DNA of 33,797 nt, taken from NCBI GenBank assembly GCA_002429385.1, contig DIZL01000041.1, forward strand, positions 23,153 through 56,949, given 5' to 3'. Below, piece by piece: positions 15,602-23,579 of the stretch. Under the pieces are notes generated by a model that had not been told where the DNA came from, made no database searches, and saw nothing but the letters and a program-made list of their open reading frames with translations. The position numbers and the translations under genes were made by a program. Position 1 is the first letter of the stretch. Each line of letters begins with the position of its first letter. Source of the stretch: Prolixibacteraceae bacterium UBA6029. Its GTDB lineage: Bacteria; Bacteroidota; Bacteroidia; Bacteroidales; Prolixibacteraceae.

Positions 15602-17947
15602 TTATTCTATCGAGATCTCATCAACAAATAACCAGGCCGCTTTTCCTTCACCGGGGTGCCCTTTCGGACATTTTCCCAGGTTGTAAGCCACTACTTTAAC
15701 AAAGTTCGCCTTTACCGGATTGAATGATGCTGAAAAATCCTTCAGCAGACTTCCCTCTGCTAGCGGATCGACCTCATTTATAATTTCAGCTACTCTCTGG
15801 AATTTTATACCATCTTCAGATATAAAGTATTCAAGCCTTTTGGGGAAAAAGATCCAGGATGATGCATTTTGGAGTGTGCCTACCGAAATCTGATGTATTT
15901 CAGTCGCTTGCTGCAGATCTATATTTACCTCCATGACGGTTCCTGCCCATCCCTGCCATTGGCCGTCTGAACCATTGGCGCTTCCCCTGAGTCCGTTAAC
16001 AAGGGTAAATTCGCCTGATCCTTTATAAAGGTCGCTGTAGGGAACCACGTACTTAACCGGCTTCCCTGTTGCCTTATTGAAATTAAACGTTTGACTCATT
16101 GGTTTTCCTGATGGAATACCGCCAGCAAAGGTTATTGCTTTCAGGGTAGTCGATTTATCCAGCAAAATAGGCTCAGAATAGATTGTCGATAAATTATTTG
16201 GTTCACTGCCATCGGATGTATAATGAATATCAACCCCTGACAGTTCACAAGCAAGACTCACCGCCAATTGCTTTTTAGAAGGAACAAAGACTGTCCTGGC
16301 GGCAACGTTAAAGGCACTTCTCGAGTAATGAATACCCAACTGATCGTATCGCTTCATAAACAGTTTAATCCGGCGGGAGAAATCATCCCATTTCCTCAGC
16401 TCCTTTGGACTCCACAAGGCCTCGGCTAATGCAGCAATACGAGGGAAGGTCATGTACTCTGCATGGCTGATATTCGGAACAAATTCGGCCCAAAGATTAG
16501 CCTGTCCGCCCAAAATATGTTTGGCCGCTGCGGCATTCAGGACTTCAGGAACCGGATTAAACGCATACACCTTGCTCATGGGGTTATATCCCCCAAAACC
16601 CACAGGTTCCTGATCCGCCGGACCCTGGTAATGATCGAAATAACAAGGATCTTCAGGTGTCATCACCACATCATGTCCCTGATTGGCTGCATTGATACCT
16701 CCCTGTGTGCCGCGCCAGCTCATCACCGTAGCCTTTGGAGGCAATCCTCCTTCCAGGATTTCATCCCAGCCCAGCAATACCCTGTTTTTCGAATTGATAT
16801 ACTTTTCAATACGTTTAATGAAATAGCTTTGCAGTTCACCAACATCTTTCAATCCTTCGGTCTTTATCCGCAATTTACATTTCGGACACTTGGCCCATTC
16901 TGTTTTGGTGGCCTCATCACCCCCAACATGGATGTATTTGGAAGGAAACAAGTCGATTACCTCGCTTAACACATTTTCAAGAAAGATGAAGGTAGAATCA
17001 TTCCCTGCACAAAAGATATCTACATCGGGCCAAATTCCCCCGGGGGGAACGGTAAACGGACCTCCGGTACATGATAATTCAGGATAGGCCGTCAGGGCTG
17101 CAACACAATGAGCAGGCATTTCAATTTCAGGAACAATCGTGATAAAACGACTCTGCGCATAGGCCACCATTTCCCTGATATCATCCTGGGTATAAAACCC
17201 TCCATAGGTGGCCTTTTCGCCCGCTTCCTGTTTTGGACGCGAGTTCCAGGGCTTGTCTTCACGATTAACCCGCCAGGCGCCTACATCTGTAAGCCTTGGA
17301 TACTTTTTGATCTGTATTCTCCAACCCTGATCATCTGACAGATGCAGGTGAAGGGTATTGATTTTATGAAGCGCCAGGTTGTCGATCATCCGCATAACAT
17401 CTTCCTTCGGAAAGAAATGACGGCATACATCGAGCATGAAACCCCTCCATTTAAAGGCTGGACTGTCAGAAATGCTTATCCCGGGAACCAGCCATTCAAA
17501 CTTCTCCTGTTTTTGGCTGCTTTCTATTTCGGGAGGAAGCAATTGCCGCAACGTCTGGGTAGCGTAAAAGAACCCTGCCGGCCTCGATGCCTTAATGACA
17601 ATTCTTTTATTCTGTATTTCAAGTGAATAGGCTTCAGGCCCCATGGTCTGTTCCGTCTGGAAATAGACCTGGTTGGATCCTTCATCGCCACCTATAATGA
17701 TCTTCGGCTTCCAGCCGGCAGCCTTTTCAAACAGGCTGGCCAAACGGGCAGCTATAACCTGCTGATCAACGTTCTCAACCACAAACAAGGTACTGCTTTT
17801 AAACTGGAACGAAGATTCGCCCATCGTCATCTTCTGAGGCAGGGGAATCAATGCAAGTTCACTTTCGGTAAAAGTCCTCTTCGGCTGGCAACTCCAGAAT
17901 AATATACCGCAGACAAAGATCAGGATTCCTGTAATCGTTGGTTTCAT
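15602..17947 (-). CDS. GH20 beta-N-acetylhexosaminidase, lipoprotein
   Basis: This 781-residue protein has a lipoprotein signal (ILIFVCGILFWSC, lipidation at C20). It continues with a GH20b N-terminal domain (to ~150) and the GH20 barrel: WRGFMLDVCRHFF, HLHLSDDQGWRIQIKKYP, and HVGGDE at 340-345 with the catalytic D344-E345 pair. It ends with a chitobiase-C-like segment (YTSDGSEPN) and a discoidin-like C-terminal domain. It should release terminal GlcNAc or GalNAc from glycans by substrate-assisted catalysis, anchored at the outer membrane or facing the periplasm. Length and catalytic residues are normal. It is monocistronic and convergent with the M23 gene across the repeat-filled gap. A role together with the NahK-like kinase is plausible but inferred. 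Confidence 0.93.
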   Translation of the reverse strand: MKPTITGILIFVCGILFWSCQPKRTFTESELALIPLPQKMTMGESSFQFKSSTLFVVENVDQQVIAARLASLFEKAAGWKPKIIIGGDEGSNQVYFQTEQTMGPEAYSLEIQNKRIVIKASRPAGFFYATQTLRQLLPPEIESSQKQEKFEWLVPGISISDSPAFKWRGFMLDVCRHFFPKEDVMRMIDNLALHKINTLHLHLSDDQGWRIQIKKYPRLTDVGAWRVNREDKPWNSRPKQEAGEKATYGGFYTQDDIREMVAYAQSRFITIVPEIEMPAHCVAALTAYPELSCTGGPFTVPPGGIWPDVDIFCAGNDSTFIFLENVLSEVIDLFPSKYIHVGGDEATKTEWAKCPKCKLRIKTEGLKDVGELQSYFIKRIEKYINSKNRVLLGWDEILEGGLPPKATVMSWRGTQGGINAANQGHDVVMTPEDPCYFDHYQGPADQEPVGFGGYNPMSKVYAFNPVPEVLNAAAAKHILGGQANLWAEFVPNISHAEYMTFPRIAALAEALWSPKELRKWDDFSRRIKLFMKRYDQLGIHYSRSAFNVAARTVFVPSKKQLAVSLACELSGVDIHYTSDGSEPNNLSTIYSEPILLDKSTTLKAITFAGGIPSGKPMSQTFNFNKATGKPVKYVVPYSDLYKGSGEFTLVNGLRGSANGSDGQWQGWAGTVMEVNIDLQQATEIHQISVGTLQNASSWIFFPKRLEYFISEDGIKFQRVAEIINEVDPLAEGSLLKDFSASFNPVKANFVKVVAYNLGKCPKGHPGEGKAAWLFVDEISIE

Positions 17948-18230
17948 TACGATTTATTTTAGTTAATGCTTTTAACAAGATAGCAATTATTCGCCGGAAG
18001 GCATAATTCCAACTGCCAAAGTTTAAGATTTTTTATAAACATTTGTCATAAATTTAGAATTGCAAGTTAAACAAATCATCATACAGATTGGTTATGTGAT
18101 ATGAAAATAAATGTTTCGGTAAAGAAAGCAGCATGGAAATGAATCACCTCCTATATCTGTGGTTGACAATGAATAATAGCGACAAACGGATAGTCCCGTT
18201 TCGGATCAGCAAACCTTCTAATTTGGAATT

Positions 18231-19181
18231 ATGCAAACAATACTTGGATCTGGTGGTGCAATAGGAACCGAACTGGCAAAAGCGCTTCGGGAATTTACTG
18301 ACGAAATCAGGCTGGTCAGCCGTAAGCCCGTACGGGTGAATGCAACCGATGAGTTGATGCAGGCTGATCTGCTAAATACAGAAGACGTGCGAAAGGCGGT
18401 AAAGGGTTCCTCAATTGTATATGTCACTATCGGGTTCCCTTATAGTGTGAAGGGTTGGAAGAAATGCTGGCCCAAATTCATAGCCGATGTGATTGCAGCC
18501 TGCAAAGAATACAACTCCAGACTGGTGTTTTTTGACAACATCTACATGTACGATCCACAATTCCTCAACTGGATGACTGAAGAAACGCCTGTCAATCCTT
18601 CCAGCAAGAAAGGCAGGATAAGGGCTGAAATTGCACAGTTGATACTTGATGAAGTGAAGTCCGGTACATTAACCGCCCTGATTGCCCGTTCTGCCGATTT
18701 CTATGGGCCTGGAATCAAAAATACGAGCATGTTAAACGAGACGATATTCAAACCTCTCAGTTCGGGTAAAAAGGCCAACCTGATGGGTTCTCCGGCTTGT
18801 AAACATTCCTATACCTATACGCTGGATGCCGCATGGGCTACTGCCATTTTAGGAAACACCGACGATGCCTTCAGCCAGGTCTGGCACCTGCCCACTGCCG
18901 AAAATCCCTTTACGATGAAGGAATGGGTAGAACGCATTGCCTTCGAACTGGAAGTAGCACCCAAATACAGGACCGTTCCCAAATTTCTTGTCCGGATAAT
19001 GGGAATATTCATGCCCATCATGAAAGAAATGGTCGAAATGATGTATCAGTACGACCGCGACTATGTTTTCAACAGCAGCAAATTCGAACAACGTTTCGAA
19101 TTTACACCTTTGCCCTATCTGGATGGAATAGCGGAGATCGTAAAGGCGGACTACAAGGCAACTTCTGTAAACACAGAATAA
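18231..19181 (+). CDS. NAD-dependent epimerase/dehydratase (extended SDR family)
   Basis: This 316-residue protein begins at once with a Rossmann motif (MQTILGSGGAIGTELAKAL, a GxGGxxG variant). It continues with DLLNTEDVRKAVKGSSIVYV, FFDNIYMYDP, a PSSKKGRIRAEIAQL stretch at the place of the SDR YxxxK segment, and ARSADFYGPGIKNT. The classical YxxxK tyrosine is not obvious: the corresponding stretch reads SKKGRIRAE, so this may be an atypical SDR that binds NAD(P)H without classical catalysis. Family members of this type are often annotated as NAD-dependent epimerases. Substrate unknown. An imperfect -7-like box (TAATTTGG) lies just upstream of the ATG. The first direct repeat of the REP cluster starts 6 bases past the stop. 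Confidence 0.75.
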   Translation: MQTILGSGGAIGTELAKALREFTDEIRLVSRKPVRVNATDELMQADLLNTEDVRKAVKGSSIVYVTIGFPYSVKGWKKCWPKFIADVIAACKEYNSRLVFFDNIYMYDPQFLNWMTEETPVNPSSKKGRIRAEIAQLILDEVKSGTLTALIARSADFYGPGIKNTSMLNETIFKPLSSGKKANLMGSPACKHSYTYTLDAAWATAILGNTDDAFSQVWHLPTAENPFTMKEWVERIAFELEVAPKYRTVPKFLVRIMGIFMPIMKEMVEMMYQYDRDYVFNSSKFEQRFEFTPLPYLDGIAEIVKADYKATSVNTE

Positions 19182-19187
19182 ATTGCT

Positions 19188-19469
19188 ACTTCGTCTTGAA
19201 TATTTATCACTCAATTCCGGGAATTAGATAATGTCGCATTGCCAATGTTGTGTCACCGCTACGCGGCTTATTTCCAACTCTCTATACCTTTGCTACCATA
19301 CTTCCAGTGCTACGCATATAAAGAATAGCCGCATAGCGGTGAAAGCAGGATAGAAATAAATTGAACAACAGGAATAAAAGCCACGTAGCGGTGAAAGATA
19401 TACTCCTGTCCTTCTTGAAATATGATCTGCAAAATCTACAATTAAAATTGTAACTTCGTCTTGAATATT
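19188..19469. repeat. REP-like palindrome cluster bounded by 17-bp direct repeats
   Basis: ACTTCGTCTTGAATATT occurs exactly at 19188-19204 and 19453-19469. Between them are CACCGCTACGCGGCTT (19254-19269) and, inverted, AATAGCCGCATAGCGGTG (19324-19341) and AAGCCACGTAGCGGTG (around 19378-19393). These share a CCGC(T/A)...GCGG palindromic core and form large alternative hairpins. The cluster fills the gap between the SDR gene and the nucleotidyltransferase gene. It resembles a REP/MITE-type element. Confidence 0.7.
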
Positions 19470-19476
19470 ATCAACT

Positions 19477-19809
19477 ATGGTTGACTTAAGAAATCAAATC
19501 GATGCTATAAATATTGTGCGTGTCTATCTCAAGGTTCTTAAACAAGCCGGGATAATCATTGATAAAGCCTTTTTATACGGGAGTTATGCCCGTAATGAAG
19601 CCAATGAAGATAGTGATATCGATCTGATGCTTGTTTCACGACTTTTTGATACGGATGACGATTATCAGTTATCCAAACCATGGAATTACACCACTAAAGT
19701 TGATCATCGCATCGAACCAATATCGATTGGGTTAAAGCAGTTTTTATCCGATGATACTTCTCCGATTATCGAAATTGTCCGGCAAACTGGTATTGAAATT
19801 CAAATTTAA
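19477..19809 (+). CDS. Solitary minimal nucleotidyltransferase (MNT/MntA-like)
   Basis: This 110-residue protein has the minimal nucleotidyltransferase fold. GSYARNEANEDSDIDLMLV (residues 35-53) carries the Gly-Ser and the metal-binding D47 and D49, and D76 (KVDHRIEPI) is the third carboxylate candidate. In known MNT-HEPN modules such a protein adenylylates a HEPN RNase toxin and so acts as antitoxin. Here no HEPN gene adjoins: upstream is the REP-like cluster and downstream a transglutaminase-like lipoprotein. It may be an orphan antitoxin or serve a partner elsewhere. The ATG lies 8 bases after the second 17-bp direct repeat, so its promoter region is part of the duplicated sequence. Confidence 0.82.
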   Translation: MVDLRNQIDAINIVRVYLKVLKQAGIIIDKAFLYGSYARNEANEDSDIDLMLVSRLFDTDDDYQLSKPWNYTTKVDHRIEPISIGLKQFLSDDTSPIIEIVRQTGIEIQI

Positions 19810-19851
19810 GAATATTCACTTAGTCCAACTAATGCTCCAACCTAGCTCTTT

Positions 19852-22545
19852 ATGGTAACTAAAGTCATTTCCGCTATTCTGATTTCCCTCCTGATCCTTT
19901 CGTGTGCACAAAAACCTAAGCTTATCCAAAATCCTGACCGCCTTTCCGATATTCAGCGGATGCTATCTGTTCAAAAAGAACTGACTGCAAAAAGCCTCCT
20001 CCCCATCTGGAACATTTTCGATAAGCCCCTTTCTCCGGACGAAAAACAAGCCTTGGAATTCATATATGCCTATATGCCGCTGAGCGATCTGGCAGATTAT
20101 ACACCGGATTTCTTCCTGAAGAACGTACAACTCAGCCTGAAAGCCCGGCAGGAAATGCCTTGGGGAAAGACTATTCCGGAGGAAGAATTCCTGCATTTTG
20201 TGCTGCCATTGAGAGTGAACAACGAGAACCTGGATAATTTCCGTGAAGCAATGTATCCCGAAATCGCGGCCCGTATCAAGGGCATGGATATGAAAAACGC
20301 CGCGTTGGAAATAAACCACTGGTGCCACGAAAAAGTGACCTACCGGGGAACCGATTCACGTACCAGCGCACCATTGAGCACCATCAAAAAGACCTTTGGA
20401 CGTTGCGGCGAAGAATCAACCTTCACTGTCACAGCCATGCGTACAGCCGGAATCCCTGCCCGCCAGGTATATACCCCCCGATGGGCCCATACCGACGATA
20501 ACCATGCCTGGGTGGAGGGATGGATCGATGGCCGGTGGAATTACCTTGGCGCCTGCGAACCTGATGTTGATCTGAATATGGGCTGGTTCAGCGAACCTTC
20601 GCGCCGGACCATGCTGGTTCATACCCGCGCCTATGGACGGTATATGGGCAGCGAGGATGTGGTGCTTGCAACTGACCGATTTTCGGAACTGAACCTCACA
20701 TCAAACTATGCAACAGTCAAGAGAATAACCATCTCCGTAAAGAATAGCGATGGCACCCCTGCCGATAGCGCCAAAGTGGAATACCAGCTTTACAACTATG
20801 CTGAATACTACCCCATCGCATCGGGAGTTACCAATGCAAAAGGATTTACCAGCCTGAATACGGGTATGGGCGACCTGATCGTCCAGGCAGCCAAAGACGG
20901 GAAATTCGCTTACCAGAAATTTTCTGTTCCTGAAAAAGATACCCTCGTGCTGGTACTAAAACAAACCACTCCGGAGAAGCAGAGCGAACTGTTCGATCTG
21001 GTTCCCCCGCATGCCGTCAAAGGAATGCTGACCGTGACCGACAGCGACAGGAAGGCCAATAATCTCCGGCTGGTGAAAGAAGATTCAATCCGTAATGCGA
21101 GGATGAAGACATTTAAAGATTCGGCCTGGATTGCAGGTTTTGCAGTACGAACAAAGCTTCCTGCCGACACCCTTACCCGCCTGATTAAATTAAGCTACGG
21201 AAACTGGGACCAGATAACCGCCTATCTTGAAAAGAATGCTCCAAAATACCGATCCACAGTGCTTGCCCTGGCCTTACAGCTTGCCGATAAGGACCTCAGC
21301 GATGTGCAAGAATCAATCCTGACGGATCACCTGGTAACAACTGAACAGTCGGGAGTACAGAAATTGGGCACTTTAAAAGAACTGTTTGCTCCTTACGTTT
21401 TATCTCCACGTATTGCCCTTGAAAACCTTAGCGCCTGGCGAAGCTTCCTGTCAAAAGCCTTTGGGCCAGAAATGGCACAATCCACCCGATCCGACATCTC
21501 GGTTCTGACCAACTGGATGCGTGAAAACATTAGCATCAACACGAAGGCCAACCTGCATTTGAGAGCCCCGCTCACGCCGGTTGGAGTCTATAATCTTCGG
21601 GTTGCCGATCCCGAATCGCGCAATATTTTCTTTGTGGCCTCCTGCCGCACCTTTGGCATTCCGGCCCGGTTAAATCCTGAAACACAAATTCCGGAGTACA
21701 ATAAAAACGTTGTTTGGCAGCGTGCCGGCTTCGAACCCACGGCTGTCGTTCAGCCTGAAAAAGGAAGACTTAAACTGACCGACACTCACAATCCGGTTGT
21801 TCCGCAATATGCACTTCACTATACCATCGGCATTTTACACGATGGATTTTACCATACCCTCGAATTTCCGGAAGGAGAAAAACTCACCAATTCCGAAAAA
21901 CTAATTGAACTGGAAGTGGGCCAATACGCCCTGGTTACCGGAAATCGCCTCGAAGATGGGTCCGTCCTGAGTAAAAGAACTTTCTTCACTATCGAAAAAG
22001 GAAAACTAACCACGGTTCCGGTTGAACTCCTTCAACAGTCGGGAGAGCTGAAACCCTCCGGAAAACTGGATCTTGATAAGCTTAAGCTCGAAACTGCCGG
22101 AAAAACGGAGAGCCTTTCCTCTCTGGCTATAGGAAGATATTCTGTGTTGGTGATTCTCGATCCCGGTCAGGAACCTTCGAAACACATCCTGAACGATCTC
22201 GGTCCTTATGTCGATCATTTCAACCGCTGGGGCGGACAGTTTGTGTTTGTACTATCCGCCGGGACAGCAAACCAGGCCGGAGTGCTGAAAACTTATCCGC
22301 TTCCTGCAAAGACCACAATTGGCACCGATCCAAATAATAATCTCCTGAATGCCGCTTCATCCCTCTCTGGCAACAGTCTTAAGGACAAACTGCCCCTTGT
22401 GCTCCTTTGCGATGCAACAGGTGATGTATATCTCTTTTCATCGGGTTACCGGATCGGCATAGGCGAACAACTCCTGAAAGTCATCTCAGCAATTCAATCA
22501 AATCCCAAAAGTGTAAAGATAAAGTCTTCGTGTAGTAAACCATAG
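19852..22545 (+). CDS. Large transglutaminase-like lipoprotein with a second, degenerate TG region
   Basis: This 897-residue lipoprotein (ISAILISLLILSC, lipidation at C18) has a transglutaminase-like cysteine-protease core with the complete triad: C185 in GRCGEEST, H218 in DDNHAWVEGW and D238 in ACEPD. A beta-sandwich region follows (to ~360). Around residues 540-610 a second region (NWMRENIS, then SRNIFFVASCRTFGIPARL) mirrors the first core (EESTFTVTAMRTAGIPAR), but the catalytic Cys-Gly-Glu is replaced by Asp-Pro-Glu, so it is probably inactive. The C-terminal ~180 residues include a thioredoxin-like-looking stretch (YSVLVILDPGQEPS). It is probably a periplasmic or surface peptidase or cross-link-processing protein; substrate unknown. 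It lies 42 bases after the nucleotidyltransferase gene. Confidence 0.82.
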   Translation: MVTKVISAILISLLILSCAQKPKLIQNPDRLSDIQRMLSVQKELTAKSLLPIWNIFDKPLSPDEKQALEFIYAYMPLSDLADYTPDFFLKNVQLSLKARQEMPWGKTIPEEEFLHFVLPLRVNNENLDNFREAMYPEIAARIKGMDMKNAALEINHWCHEKVTYRGTDSRTSAPLSTIKKTFGRCGEESTFTVTAMRTAGIPARQVYTPRWAHTDDNHAWVEGWIDGRWNYLGACEPDVDLNMGWFSEPSRRTMLVHTRAYGRYMGSEDVVLATDRFSELNLTSNYATVKRITISVKNSDGTPADSAKVEYQLYNYAEYYPIASGVTNAKGFTSLNTGMGDLIVQAAKDGKFAYQKFSVPEKDTLVLVLKQTTPEKQSELFDLVPPHAVKGMLTVTDSDRKANNLRLVKEDSIRNARMKTFKDSAWIAGFAVRTKLPADTLTRLIKLSYGNWDQITAYLEKNAPKYRSTVLALALQLADKDLSDVQESILTDHLVTTEQSGVQKLGTLKELFAPYVLSPRIALENLSAWRSFLSKAFGPEMAQSTRSDISVLTNWMRENISINTKANLHLRAPLTPVGVYNLRVADPESRNIFFVASCRTFGIPARLNPETQIPEYNKNVVWQRAGFEPTAVVQPEKGRLKLTDTHNPVVPQYALHYTIGILHDGFYHTLEFPEGEKLTNSEKLIELEVGQYALVTGNRLEDGSVLSKRTFFTIEKGKLTTVPVELLQQSGELKPSGKLDLDKLKLETAGKTESLSSLAIGRYSVLVILDPGQEPSKHILNDLGPYVDHFNRWGGQFVFVLSAGTANQAGVLKTYPLPAKTTIGTDPNNNLLNAASSLSGNSLKDKLPLVLLCDATGDVYLFSSGYRIGIGEQLLKVISAIQSNPKSVKIKSSCSKP

Positions 22546-22770
22546 GGCTCAATTGGCATTCCGGTATAGTAAGCGAATGACCGGCAGTTACCTGCTTAGT
22601 ATATTTCCCTTGTCTTTTTCACGCTTCCAAATGATGAATTGTTAAAGAACTGCTGTTAGATTTCTCTGACTTTTGCAGGGTCTGCTGAAAAACTCATAAT
22701 ATTCAGTACTTTAATAAAATGACCGCATTAAACTTAAAATAAGTGCAAGGAAATTTGAATTGAAACTTCA

Positions 22771-22788
22771 ATCCCGAGGCCTCGGGAT
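22771..22788. repeat. Perfect 18-bp palindrome ATCCCGAGGCCTCGGGAT
   Basis: Both halves are exact reverse complements. It is inside the decayed insertion element. Its outer arms share the TCCCGA/TCGGGA pattern with the palindrome in the M23 gene. Confidence 0.75.
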
Positions 22789-22890
22789 GCACCGAACTCG
22801 TGTCGTGTGCTATGCCAAAATACTTCTTACCAAAAATTCAATGCACTTCTGACCTGTTGTGTCACTTTCATTGAGCCTTCAACCCTTTAA

Positions 22891-22934
22891 ATTATTAGAA
22901 GATTATTCGAAGGTTATTCGAAGGTTATTCGAAG
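22891..22934. repeat. Four tandem 11-bp repeats (GTTATTCGAAG)
   Basis: The units are ATTATTAGAAG, ATTATTCGAAG and two perfect GTTATTCGAAG, head to tail with exact 11-bp spacing. Looser copies follow toward 22980. They are inside the decayed insertion element. Confidence 0.75.
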
Positions 22935-23299
22935 ATAGTTCAATTTTATTCTAATAAACATCGAATAGGTTTCTAATAACTAATGAATAAGTTTCAAATA
23001 ATTTTAAGGCCTGTTGGATGGTCGGTAAATGGGAGAACCAAACAACACGTTAACCTTGAACAGACAATGGTTTTTAGAATCAATACAATGGCAGGATGGA
23101 ATCTGATTCATCAATTTCGGGAAATAGGAATACGAAGCTGTCCTCAAAGTCAAAAGAATAATTTAAACGTCAGGACGACAGAAAGTTAAATCAAAGCAGT
23201 CAACATCTAATCCTTTGTTTCGGCCATGGATTGAAATTCCACGTTTTAATACCGCTACAATTGTAACTATTTGGGTCCATCCGGTTTTTCAGAAGACCC

Positions 23300-23469
23300 T
23301 ATTGCAGGTAACAGATAAGACTGCGAACGAATACATTCCTATCGGAATTATTAGTGATAATGAATATGTAACCAGGAGGGCAGCATGGAGTAATTGTATC
23401 CGAGGCAGAAGCTTGATGATGAATCCCGGCACTACTACCGAAGTACTTCAAATCGTCAGGGTTCAGTAG
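23300..23469 (+). pseudogene. C-terminal remnant of an unknown protein
   Basis: Directly after the right end of the decayed element, an open frame encodes about 55 residues that read like real protein (ANEYIPIGIISDNEYVTRRA, RGRSLMMNPGTTTEVLQIVR) and stops at 23469. Upstream, the frame continues only into insertion-element sequence, so no native start exists. I infer a gene whose 5' part was lost when the element inserted or recombined. The family was not recognised. Confidence 0.35.
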
Positions 23470-23579
23470 AATTCAACGGTGACAAAATTATATTTTGGAA
23501 TCTGTAATCCCACTTTAAAAGAAAAGTTTTTCTTAACTTTATGTTTCTGGTAATTCTTACAAAATAAAAACAATTGAGA

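Larger units (their letters stand above)
22678..23299. mobile_element. Decayed insertion element without transposase (about 622 bp)
   Basis: The ends are inverted: GGGTCTGCTGAAAAAC (22678-22693) and GTTTTTCAGAAGACCC (23284-23299), 15 of 16 positions matching. The right 137 bases (23163-23299) recur in reverse orientation at 33661-33797 with, by hand count, about 16 mismatches and no gaps. No intact transposase frame lies inside, so it is an internally deleted or decayed IS, or a MITE. A clear target-site duplication was not found. The interior carries an 18-bp palindrome and an 11-bp tandem repeat. It accounts for most of the 1-kb gap between the lipoprotein and the helicase. Confidence 0.65.

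Noticed and set aside
16463..16969. 168-residue plus-strand ORF opposite the GH20 gene
   Set aside because: Antisense shadow of a conserved GH20 catalytic region, with no promoter or known fold.
18134..18262. 42-codon ORF overlapping the start of the SDR gene
   Set aside because: Different frame, overlaps the Rossmann-coding start, no conserved features.
22983..23189. 68-residue ORF inside the insertion element
   Set aside because: It has no recognisable transposase motif and lies across the repeat end. Composition is that of random frame translation.
22678..23299. Target-site duplication (TTGCA on both sides of the element)
   Set aside because: TTGCA touches the left end, but the right copy is separated by two extra bases, so the match may be chance.
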